Below are positions 1-8,194 of a stretch of DNA of 14,722 bases, one piece after another (position 1 is the first letter of the stretch; each line of letters begins with the position of its first letter). Location: positions 1-14,722 of the forward strand of contig SDVU01000342.1 of NCBI GenBank assembly GCA_016256075.1. Direction: 5' to 3'. The notes beneath the pieces were generated by a model. It made no database searches, had not been told where the DNA came from, and saw only the letters and a program-made list of their open reading frames with translations. Origin of the DNA: Dictyocoela muelleri (taxonomy: Eukaryota; Microsporidia). Made by a program: the position numbers and the translations under genes.

Positions 1-23
1 ATCTGACACGTTTTTTATAATGT

Positions 24-46
24 TATATATATATATATATATATAT
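24..46. repeat. TA dinucleotide microsatellite
   Basis: A run of about eleven TA units is directly visible. It is a simple repeat with no other signal. Confidence 0.9.
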
Positions 47-87
47 TTATTGAGTTATATATATGTTATGTGAAAATTCGTATCGAT

Positions 88-600
88 TAATTATTTTTTA
101 ACTCCTATTTTTAAACATTTTTTTAATCCCTATCTTTTTTAATCCATCTTTTTAACCCCTAACCCCGACACTTATTTTCTTACCTATATTTTCTCACCCC
201 TATCTTTTAATACAAAATTTTTCTACCCCCTATTTTTTAACTCTTTTTTTAACCATTATTTTTAACCCTTATTTTTTAATGCTTATTTTTTAAACCATTA
301 ATTTTTAACCTTTGTTAAAAGAGGTGGTTTAAAAATTAAGGGTTAATAAATAATGGTTAAAATATAATGGTTAAAAAAATAAGGATTTAAAAAGAGTGAA
401 AAAGGGTTACAGATAAGGGTTAAAAAAATGAGAGATATAAAAAATAAGGGTGAAAAAATAATGGTTAAAAAATAAATGTAAAAAAATAGGGGGTAAAAAA
501 ATAAGTGTTAAAAAAAAATAAATGTTAAAAAATAGGTGGTAAAAATGAGGATAAAAAAAGGGGAAAAAATAGGGGTTAAAATAGAGTTAAAAAATAATTA
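88..600. repeat. Strand-switching ~14-bp minisatellite
   Basis: From about 88 to 312 the plus strand is pyrimidine-rich and repeats a degenerate unit close to AACCCCTATTTTTT. From about 316 to 600 it is purine-rich and repeats the complement, close to AAAAAATARGGGTT. Unit length varies around 12 to 17 bases, with roughly 15 copies on the left and 20 on the right. The symmetry point lies near 312..318, where TTTTTAACC faces GGTGGTTTAAAAA. The G-run unit recalls telomere-like repeats, but copies are irregular and no exact telomere motif dominates. No gene is visible here. Confidence 0.85.
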
Positions 601-643
601 ATCTAATTTTTATACGCGGATCATCACTAAATTTCGAAGAATA

Positions 644-847
644 TGTCTATAACTCTATAAAATGTGTCTATAAGTCTGAAAGGAAAGTGTCTATAACTTT
701 GAAAGAAACGTGTCTATAACTTTGAAAGAAACGTGTCTATAACTTTGAAAGAAACTGTAAATAACTTAGAAAAATGGGTCTATAACTTTGAAACAAATGG
801 GTCTATAACTTTAGAAATATGGGTCTATGACTATGAAAAACCCTGTA
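644..847. repeat. ~23-bp minisatellite, block 1
   Basis: About nine tandem copies of a unit close to TGTCTATAACTTTGAAA plus a short A/G-rich tail are visible. The copies at about 690..755 are nearly identical, and the edges are more diverged. The block stops at AAACCCTGTATA, the same junction that closes block 2. An open frame across this block is only the repeat read as codons. Confidence 0.9.
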
Positions 848-895
848 TAAGCGATAAAATTTCAAGGAATTTTTCCGGAAAAACGACGGATAAAG

Positions 896-930
896 AAACC
901 GGAAAAATGACTTCGGCATTTTTCCGGTTT
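896..930. repeat. Perfect 14-bp hairpin between minisatellite blocks
   Basis: AAACCGGAAAAATG at 896..909 is exactly complementary to 917..930, with a 7-nt loop (ACTTCGG). A second short palindrome containing TTTTCCGGAAAA lies just upstream, at about 870..881. The segment is more GC-rich than its surroundings. Its role is unknown. A stem-loop with no following T-run is a weak case for a terminator. Confidence 0.8.
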
Positions 931-1021
931 GCCGTTTAACGGAGTATTACCGATAATTCTTGAGATTTTGGTTTTAAGGTATTATGTGGGTATGGCAATT
1001 TTTGTATAAATATTAAAAATA

Positions 1022-1259
1022 TGTCTATCCCTCCATGAAAACGGTCCATATATGAAAAACGGATCTATAACCCAAGGAAAATGGTCTATAACCGGAAAAA
1101 TGAGGTCTGCAATTCAGGAAACGGTTCTATAACTTAAAAAAACGCGTCTAAAACTCTGAAAAAATGTGTCTATAACTCTGGGAAAATGTGTCTATAACTT
1201 TGGAAAAATGTGTCTATAACTTTGAAAAAATGTGTCTATAACTTTGGGAAACCCTGTAT
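1022..1259. repeat. ~23-bp minisatellite, block 2
   Basis: About ten copies of the block 1 unit are present (GTGTCTATAACTTTGGAAAA type). Copies are diverged at 1022..1130 and nearly uniform at 1150..1250. The block ends at AAACCCTGTATT, matching the end of block 1 in the same orientation. Read on the other strand, the end is TACAGGGTTTCCC, which resembles TA-flanked mariner-type transposon ends. That resemblance is inference only. Confidence 0.88.
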
Positions 1260-1261
1260 TA

Positions 1262-1760
1262 AATAAATTAAAAGAAAGTGGACTGAACTATTTTGAAAAA
1301 TAGTGGTAGAAAGAATTTATATTCAAGTTGATGAGACTGCGATTTGCCAGTCGGATAATTATAATTCCATCAAGTTTGTATGATGATATTTCGGGCATCC
1401 AATGGTTAATAGAAGGCGACAAAGTTACCAAAAACAAATTTTGCTTTTTTGAAATAGCTATTAATAGAGAGGCTCTAACTATTTTAGACATTTTAATTGA
1501 AAATTATTAGCGCACTCGATAATCATTTCGGATCGCTTTTCATCTTATCCTCTAGAAATCCGAGAATTTGTATCTAAACACATAATTGTGCTGCATAATC
1601 AGGGCTTTACATATGCAGATGGTTCATGCTAATTTAATTTAAAATCTATGGTCTCACCTAAAAGTAGAATATAAAATAGGACGTGGTGTAAAAAAAGGAA
1701 ATATGGAAGATTCCAATCATGAATTTTATTTGAAAAAGTATTATATTAAAAAGAGAACCC
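1262..1760 (+). pseudogene. Decayed Merlin/IS1595-type transposase, copy A
   Basis: This is a fragment of an ISXO2-like DDE transposase, which cuts and pastes its own element. Visible motifs are RIYIQVDETAIC (first catalytic Asp at 1330..1332), GIQWLIEGDK, a short open stretch to a stop at 1508..1510, then HNQGFTYADG and NLWSHLKVEYKIGRG. A TAA at 1640..1642 stands where the catalytic Glu of the usual IENLW motif should be. There are further stops and at least two frame changes. The N-terminal zinc-ribbon half is absent: the match begins right after the minisatellite. No terminal inverted repeats were found. It resembles the copy at 8195 more than the one at 2060..2858. Confidence 0.85.
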
Positions 1761-1840
1761 CAAATTAATATCAAATGGATTTATTTAAATTTTAAAAATA
1801 TTATGTGATTGTAATTTACTCATATATTGTTTTTATTAAT

Positions 1841-2059
1841 TCTTTAATATTTAAGAACCTCAAGTTGTAGAAAAAAATCCGAAATTTTACGGTTGCGCCA
1901 AATTACTTAAGAACCATTAAAGCGAGCTAATAAGAAACTTATTCTACAGATTTCTTTGGATCTGGTGCATTTTAGATGGCTGAAATAGAAGTGTACTTTT
2001 TTTTAAAAAATAACCTCTATGTACACATATACAGAATGTAATAAAAACATATTTATTTA
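1841..2059. other. AT-rich spacer between two transposase fossils
   Basis: No convincing coding frame, RNA gene or repeat end is visible. The segment may hold eroded ends of the two neighbouring Merlin copies, but I could not align a terminal repeat. Confidence 0.5.
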
Positions 2060-2858
2060 ATTATTAAGTCAATTAGGCTTTAAATGTCCCATCACCCTTA
2101 TTTCTTTTCAACATATATTTCAAAAGATATATGTCAATAAGCCTCTTAATTTTTGTCGTCTTAATATTTCTCGTTTAATCCCTGTCCAACATCATTAAAT
2201 TGTATTTATATGTGCATTATTCGCTCTATTTCCGAATTATATGGGTAGTGATTAACTTTTCTGATAAACGAGCATATCCTCACCAACCATCGGTATATAT
2301 AATGTAGTTCTTGTCAACAAATGCTTCTAAAAACGATAACAAATTATTGCCGTTTCTTTGTAAACAGCTTTTTAAAATTATCTATCGTGTTTCTGTTCTC
2401 TCAACCGCCCCTATTATCCATATTCCATCGATATGATGGCCCCTATTATATTTCGCTTTACCGAATTTAGATTCATCAGTTTCGAAAACCACTCCCTCCC
2501 CACCTATTAACCAAAATTGGGCATAATAATTCTCCAATAAATTCATAGTTATTAAACATTAAAGGATACTAAAAACTTTATATCTATCAAGCCTTCACCA
2601 TCTAACCAATTGAGATATAGAAGCACCTTCGACCCATTTTAAATAAGTCAAAAGTCGCTCCTTATTATCTTATATATCTCAAGTAAAATCAGTACCATAA
2701 AAAAATGAATATCTTAAACCACAAAATTTCTAAGAACAATTTATCATATATTTCTTTTTGTCATGCCATACTGTTTTTGATTCAGAATTCTTCTGAAAAG
2801 GCATCTTCTCTATGTCATTTATTAAAAATTCAAAAAATACATTTTCTTTTTGTAGCAT
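2060..2858 (-). pseudogene. Decayed Merlin/IS1595-type transposase, copy B
   Basis: Read on the minus strand from an ATG at 2858, the segment follows the ISXO2-like transposase order. An N-terminal segment (FFEFLINDIEKMPF) is followed by LLTYLKWVEGASISQLV. The first catalytic motif is ETDESKFGKAKYNRG (Asp at 2475..2477), with IDGIWIIGAVERTETR after it. The second is YIIYTDGWWGYARLSEK (Asp at 2289..2291). The C-terminal Glu region is too decayed to place. Several stops and frame changes show it is dead. The canonical DESKFGK motif differs from the DETAIC of the other two copies, so it belongs to a separate lineage. Confidence 0.88.
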
Positions 2859-2880
2859 TGATCCAAGGGTAAAATGAAAG

Positions 2881-3177
2881 AGGATACCCCCCCATTTTAT
2901 CCATCTAAAGTAAACATTAAACTATTTATTTTATTTAGATTCAGAAGTTTCTTTGCTATATATGTACCATCCTAAAACTGACAATTTGAAGTTTAAAAAT
3001 ATTTTCATCTATGCTTTTTTTAAATTTAATATTATTTGTTATTAAACTATAATACGCATTCCGACCTCGATTTATGAATATTTTTCCTTTAAAAGTGCCT
3101 CAAAAACCAATTTTTTCATGAGCGTGAAATTTTTTAGAAAAGACGTATAAAACAACAAAATAGATGAATTTAAATAT
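2881..3177. other. Spacer upstream of Merlin copy B
   Basis: No gene is visible. On the minus strand at about 3085..3107 there is TTTTTGAGGCACTTTTAAAG. It resembles the subterminal TTTGAGGTGCTTTTATAAA of the intact-ended Merlin element at 8083, so this may be the eroded 5' end of copy B. The segment ends at the Ty3/Gypsy LTR. Confidence 0.35.
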
Positions 3178-3447
3178 TGTCCGGGTCTCCACCGTTTGTG
3201 CTTCTTGAGACCGAGAAATTAAAATAAATAGATTTTGGAAATGATATTTTTAGAATTGATTTTTCGAGCTTGGAGACATGGGGTAGGGATCGTGATTTTA
3301 TTTATAGTTTTGAAAATTGATCAATTTAAAATTGATCAATTTTTATATTTCAAAATGATTTTAGAAATTTCTCGAAATAATTAAAATCTTAATATTCATA
3401 TAGCTACTACTCATAAATTAATAGTGTAGGGCTATAGAGCCGTTACA
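3178..3447 (-). repeat. 3' LTR of the Ty3/Gypsy element
   Basis: This 270-bp repeat starts TGTCCGG and ends GTTACA on the plus strand and matches 7163..7432 along its whole length. Both LTRs contain a doubled palindromic AATTGATCAATT segment (about 3313..3343 here). For an element on the minus strand this is the downstream LTR. Confidence 0.93.
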
Positions 3448-3461
3448 TCCACCCCTCTCCC
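3448..3461 (-). other. Polypurine tract of the Ty3/Gypsy element
   Basis: The minus strand reads GGGAGAGGGGTGGA directly before the 3' LTR, the expected place and composition of the plus-strand primer in reverse transcription. Confidence 0.75.
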
Positions 3462-3599
3462 TAATGGCCTTAAATTTTTTACCAAACCTTTACAATACTA
3501 CCTCCTTTATAAATATGCGCACGATTATTACTCTTTGAAATATCAACAATTTTAAAAGGTCCTTCATATTTGTTTATTATTTTATCAGGGTTAAACACT

Positions 3600-4440
3600 T
3601 TGCTATAGACCGAATCTCATATTTTATATTAAATTTCATTTTTAATCTTTCTCTTTGACCATTTTTCATGAACTTGTTTAATGGCATTTTTTATTTTTTC
3701 ATCATTAATTTTTAATTCATTTTTGCCTGTATTCGCCAGAGGTTTTTTGAAAAAAATCTCGTAAGGTGAGAATTTCAATGTCGAATTATTTGTCATATTC
3801 AGTCTCATATGTATGTTTTGATCCGCCTTAGATAATGTCTGTCCTCGACTTAATCTTAATGCTACTGATATTTTCATATTAATTCTTTTAATTATTTCAT
3901 TCCCCGTAGGATTATGTGGTGCTGTCGAAATGTGTTTGATGTTATATTTGTTCATTAAATTACAAAAGTTCGATGAGGTAAATTGCCTACCGTTTTCGGT
4001 CAGACATTTTTGAGGGCTTTTATAGTTCTTAAACCACATCTCTTCTATACATCGTCAAACAGTAAGAGAATGGATGTCTTTAATAGAACGAACTTCGGTG
4101 AATCGTGAAAATAAATCCGTGGCTACTAGAACGTAGGTTTCATTCTTTATAGCTTTGGTATCGAAATGTGAAGTTTTAATTGGACCCTTGATATCTACGG
4201 CTATAATCTCATCTCTAGAAAATGGCCCGGTCGAAAAAACCGTTTGAACGAATCCTTATCATAATACTTATCAGTTAAACAATTATTACAATTTTTTCAG
4301 ATTTTCGATATCATTCCTTTCAAATTTTTTATTTGAACGTAATTCTTAAATGTTTCAAACATTTTATTTCTTCCTGGGTGAATTAAGATAATATGAATTT
4401 CTTTCAGCACTGTAATTATCTCACGTTGTTTTCTTTTTCA
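3600..4440 (-). pseudogene. Integrase segment of the Ty3/Gypsy element
   Basis: This is a retroviral-type integrase core. GPIKTSHFD, ETYVLVATDLFSRFTEV and the downstream LTENGRQFTSSNFCNLMN and HISTAPHNPTGNE match conserved positions of rve-type integrases, and the NNSTLKFSPYEIFF segment matches their C-terminal part. Integrases insert the cDNA copy into host DNA. It lies last in the element, which separates Ty3/Gypsy from Ty1/Copia. It is a fossil. Confidence 0.88.
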
Positions 4441-5147
4441 GATATATCCGCGTTTTCAATAGATTGAGTTTATTGATAATGTTGTTTAACACATTGGCAC
4501 ACTTATTATTATTTTCATTATTATTTTCATCTTGAATTATCATTGCTCTTTACAAAATGTCGGCCTCATTATTATTGGTAGAGCTAACGTGTTTAAGGGA
4601 AAAATTATACTCTTCTAATAAGAGTAACCATCAGTTTATTCTTTTTGATAAGTTACCTTCAAAGGTTAAGTTTTTATTATCAGTTAATATATTTATTTTT
4701 GAACTAAATATTAAAGGCTTAATGTGTTTTAGTGATTCGAGTATTGCCAATGTCTCTTTTTCGATTGTTGTGCAGTTCAATTCAGAACCTCTGAAATTTT
4801 CTACTAAATAATCTTATAATTTTTTGATCCTGTATTAATATCGAACCATCCCTGTATCAGTGGCGTCGCATTTAAGTTAAAACTCCTTATCAAAATCGGG
4901 TTAATGTAATATGTTCTGCGTTTTTATTTCATTGATTATTTCAAATAAAGTTATCGTGTCGCTTTCGTTCCATTGAATATTTTTGCTAGAACCACTGATT
5001 TTCCAGTAAAATTTGGACATCTTAATTGATAAGTCGGGAATATATTCACGGAACAATTATTAAAGTCTAAAATGCGTTCTAGTTGCTTTTTTGTTCTTGG
5101 CGGTTTGATTTTCATATTTTCAAGCTTAGATATTAAGGTTTAATTCC
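4441..5147 (-). pseudogene. RNase H region of the Ty3/Gypsy element
   Basis: Assigned mainly by position between the reverse transcriptase and integrase segments, where Ty3/Gypsy elements carry RNase H and a connection domain. Sequence similarity is weak by eye. An 84-codon plus-strand frame at 4557..4811 is antisense to this region and is not a gene. Confidence 0.6.
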
Positions 5148-5920
5148 CTATTGACTAATAATATGACCTAGAAAATCAATTTCAGTTTTTACAAATTCAC
5201 TTTTTTCAAAAGTAATTGACAAATTATTTTGTATAAGTCGCTCAAGAATCATTTCAACATCACACAAATGTGATTTTTCATCATCAGAGGATATAAGTAT
5301 GTCGACGATGAAGCAGAAAACATTAGGAATAGTATATAATACTTTATTCAATACTTTCTGAAATGTGTAGGGAGCATTGTTTAGCCCTAATGGCATTCTC
5401 CTAATCGCATAAGTTGTCCCTAACACTCGAAATTTAATCTTTACACGTCTTCTCTTTTAATGTTGATCTGGTAAAATCCTTGATTCAGATCAATTTTTGT
5501 AAAGATTTTTTTATTTCTCAATGAACGCAATATATCCATGATTTTTGGACGAAAGTTGTTTTCTTTAATCGTTATACTATTTAGCCGTCTGTAGTCAATG
5601 ACAAGTCTTAGTTTCCCATTAGATTTACGGATAAAAAATACTGGGGAGATAAGGTTTGTATCCACTTCTTCAATTATGCCGTCTTGTCAAAATTCATTAA
5701 TATGTTTTAAAACATCTTCCCTTATTGCAAGAGGTACAAAATATTCCGATTTTGGCGGTACAAAATTCCCATTTATTTCGATATTATGTTCAGCTACAGT
5801 CACATTACCCAATCTAGGATTTACTTTTATATAATGCGCTACAATTTCATCAAGTTTTTTTAGAGGATGTTGAAATATCATAAATCTTGGTTTTATCGAG
5901 CAATTTCTGATCATAATCAT
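5148..5920 (-). pseudogene. Reverse transcriptase segment of the Ty3/Gypsy element
   Basis: Hallmarks of Ty3-type reverse transcriptase are visible in order: VPPKSEYFVPLAIR, SPVFFIRKSNGKLRLVIDYR (fingers), IFTKIDLNQGFYQI (palm), RRMPLGLNNAPYTFQKVLN, CFIVDILISS at the polymerase active-site region, and SEIDFLGHIIS-like sequence closing the domain. The enzyme copies element RNA into DNA. The segment is broken like the rest of the element. Confidence 0.93.
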
Positions 5921-5929
5921 CGCGACGTG

Positions 5930-6262
5930 TATTTTTTATATCCAATTCATACTCGGTGCCATCGATAGATATAGTCTGGTTCTTAGTGTCAAGTATTTTT
6001 TGTTCTTGAGTATAAATTCCATACCTAGAAGAAATGAGTAGTTCAATCCGTTAAGTAAATAAAATTTTTCTTTAAGTCTTGATTTATTATCATTAAACAC
6101 AAAAATTTCTATTTCAATATAACTATCAGTCGTGGTATTAGTTCCGTTTGCGACTTCTATATTTCGCTTATTTGTCTTGACTACATTTAAATTAAATTTA
6201 TCAATTAAGTCTTTAGCAACGTAATTGTATTCTGAACCTGTATAAACTAGAGCATTTTGAGT
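5930..6262 (-). pseudogene. Aspartic protease region of the Ty3/Gypsy element
   Basis: The minus strand reads ALVYTGSEYNYVAKDLIDKF and later NYSFLLGMEFI. These match the start and the closing LLGMDFL-type motif of retrotransposon aspartic proteases, which cut the polyprotein into its parts. The position between gag and reverse transcriptase agrees. Confidence 0.75.
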
Positions 6263-6267
6263 TTCGT

Positions 6268-7109
6268 TTTAAAAATTCAGCGGGTTTGTAATTGTTTTTG
6301 GCTTTGGTATCGGTTCCTGAAGAGATAAAATTTTCTCATGACTATCTTGTTTGTTTCCTTTAATTTTACTTTTATTTCTTCTACATTCGTTGTCACTATG
6401 TGTTGTCGATTTATGGTAACTGCAGTATTTTTTCTCCTTAAAATCTCTCTTGGGTATTTTTCTATCATTGTTATACTTCTCTAACTCCCCAATTCCGTAT
6501 CGTTCATATGTAATTTTTTCTTTCTGAAGATTTTCAATGAGTATCTGTTCTGTTGACAATATTGATTTGTATTTGATTTGTAATCCTTTTTATAAAAATT
6601 TTAATAATTTCAATTTGACTCTTTTTTTCGAGACAATTCATGAAGCTTTCTTCAAAATTCTGATTTATCAGGTCATCATTCCATCCCATGCAAAGACCGG
6701 GTTTCATTCAATTTAATTCAATCTCATGTGCGTATATCCTTATTGTATAAAAATTCCTTTGATTCATCGTTAGCAATCTTTCATAGTATATGTACGAGGT
6801 ATCAGCATTATATTTGAGTTTAAGCAGTTCATTTATATAGTCGTTAGCATCAATTAGTCCACCTATTTTATATTGTATGTCGATGGCGACAATGTGTTTC
6901 AATACTTCAACTTGGGACTTGGCCTTCCATTGAAAAACTCGCGCTACCTTTTTAAATGACAGACTCCAATTAAATACATCTTGGTGTTCTATATATCCAA
7001 GGATATTTATTTTATGAAGTATCTTTAAACCAGTTGTTTCATCTTTGAATTCGAATGTTGCAACATCAAAGTTTTCATCGGGTTTTATTATGTATTTCGT
7101 CGATTCCAA
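6268..7109 (-). pseudogene. Gag segment of the Ty3/Gypsy element
   Basis: The first part (MESTKYIIKPDENFDV through YAHEIELN, 6708..7109) is a gag-like capsid region with a tryptophan-containing FNWSLSF and VFQWKAKSQVEVLKH. The second part (6269..6559) carries YCSYHKSTTHSDNECR, a C-x2-H-x4-H-x4-C zinc knuckle that binds element RNA. Gag forms the particle in which reverse transcription takes place. The element is broken. Confidence 0.82.
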
Positions 7110-7162
7110 TTCTCTTTTGATATTTGAATATAACTTCTAGTTGTCTTTCCTTGAGTTCAAGC

Positions 7163-7432
7163 TGTCCGGTCTTTACCGTTGGTGCTTCTTGAGACCGAGA
7201 AATTAAAATAAATGGTTTTTGGAAATGATATTTTATTGAATTGATTTTTTGAGCTTGGCGACATGGGGTAGGGATTGTGATTTTATTTATAGTTTTGAAA
7301 ATTGATCAATTTAAAATTGATCAATTTTTATATTTCAAAATGATTTTAGAAATTTCACGAAATAATTAAAATCTTAATATTCATCTGGCTACTACTCGTA
7401 AATAAATAGTGTAGGACTATAGGGCCGCTACA
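7163..7432 (-). repeat. 5' LTR of the Ty3/Gypsy element
   Basis: This 270-bp partner of 3178..3447 has the same TG...CA ends. For the minus-strand element it is the upstream LTR, where the promoter would sit. The flanking ATAT at 7433..7436 matches ATAT at 3174..3177. Confidence 0.93.
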
Positions 7433-7640
7433 ATATCATTATATTAAAATAATTATATTTATCAAAATGTCTCTATTATATTAAAATTTTAAAATTTTAA
7501 AATATGTTTTTTAAATATGATTTATTTTTTGGGAATTAAAAAATTTAATATTTTACTCAGGAACTATATTTTTTCTATTTTTTTATAATTTCAATCTTTA
7601 AAAGCATTAATTATTTCATTTTTAAAGGATAAAACACCCA
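7433..7640. other. Very AT-rich spacer
   Basis: The segment consists of A/T runs and short palindromes such as repeated AAAATTTTAAAATTTT near 7485..7503. It probably includes the eroded 3' end of the pogo-like element. No terminal repeat or gene is visible. Confidence 0.5.
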
Positions 7641-8089
7641 GCTATTAAATAAAATTTCTCGAACTGAAATAAATTAGTTTCTATAATATCAAGACAAGAA
7701 ATTGATCTGGATAAAACTTCTACATACAATATATTTTCCTCATTAACTTTTTAAAAAAATGTCATGAACCTTGGAAATAACACATTTAATATCCGAAATA
7801 TCATCCTTGCTTTTTATAGATGGTATAACTTCTTGGAACTTCAATCATTTAGAGAAAGAATTTTTTATTATTTCCTTTGAAATTTTTTCTCATGCTATAG
7901 ATATTAAAACAATTGTCACTTTTATATTTAAAATATTAGTGCTGCCGACTTCAATATTCGTAAAATCTCAATCTATTGAATTATTAAGGCATTCTGATAT
8001 TATCTTTAAATCCCCTAATAATACCAATCTCAAAGTTTTATTTTCAGACTTTGTATTTTTCAGAAAAGTATAAAATTTCAACGGCGCTG

Positions 8090-8167
8090 GTCAAGTTTGA
8101 GGTGCTTTTATAAATTTTAAAAATTTGATCAAAATTTTAAAATTTATAAAAGCACCTTTAACTTGAC
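8090..8167. repeat. 78-bp near-perfect palindrome at the Merlin left end
   Basis: The sequence from GTCAAGTTTGAGGTGC to GCACCTTTAACTTGAC is symmetrical about the GATC at 8127..8130, with only about three mismatched pairs. The outer bases on both sides are the Merlin terminal repeat core. The element therefore has a second, inverted copy of its own end just inside the left terminus. It would form a strong hairpin. Confidence 0.88.
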
Positions 8168-8194
8168 TAAAGGTAAAAAAATACAAACCCCTTA

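Larger units (their letters stand above)
3178..7432 (-). mobile_element. Ty3/Gypsy LTR retrotransposon fossil
   Basis: A complete-length but broken element lies on the minus strand: two 270-bp LTRs with TG...CA ends and, between them, recognisable gag, protease, reverse transcriptase, RNase H and integrase segments. That order, with integrase last, defines Ty3/Gypsy. Both flanks show ATAT, a possible 4-bp target duplication, though weak evidence in AT-rich DNA. A purine-rich tract precedes the 3' LTR. The LTRs differ at roughly 20 of 270 positions (about 93% identity), so the insertion is not recent. The coding part carries on the order of ten breaks and is inactive. I could not assign a primer binding site. 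Confidence 0.93.

Noticed and set aside
88-600. True telomere
   Set aside because: Units vary in length and sequence, no exact short telomere motif dominates, and the array inverts internally.
733-939. 68-codon plus-strand ORF
   Set aside because: It is the 23-bp minisatellite read as codons (repeated YN-E and VY motifs), with no independent coding evidence.
644-1259. CRISPR-like array
   Set aside because: The repeats are directly tandem with no unique spacers and are degenerate, in a eukaryotic context.
1288-1491. 67-codon minus-strand ORF
   Set aside because: It is antisense to the Merlin copy A transposase, whose motifs are on the plus strand.
4557-4811. 84-codon plus-strand ORF
   Set aside because: It is antisense to the Ty3/Gypsy element and has no recognisable features.
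5598-5834. 78-codon plus-strand ORF
   Set aside because: It is the shadow of the reverse transcriptase segment on the minus strand.
7845-7969. UGA read as tryptophan
   Set aside because: TAA stops and frame changes also break the same transposase, and the intact WD40-type gene gives no evidence for recoding. Decay is simpler.
7771-8073. 100-codon plus-strand ORF
   Set aside because: The opposite strand carries pogo/Tigger motifs (GIIRGFK, EKISKEIIKNSF). The plus-strand reading is hydrophobic antisense.
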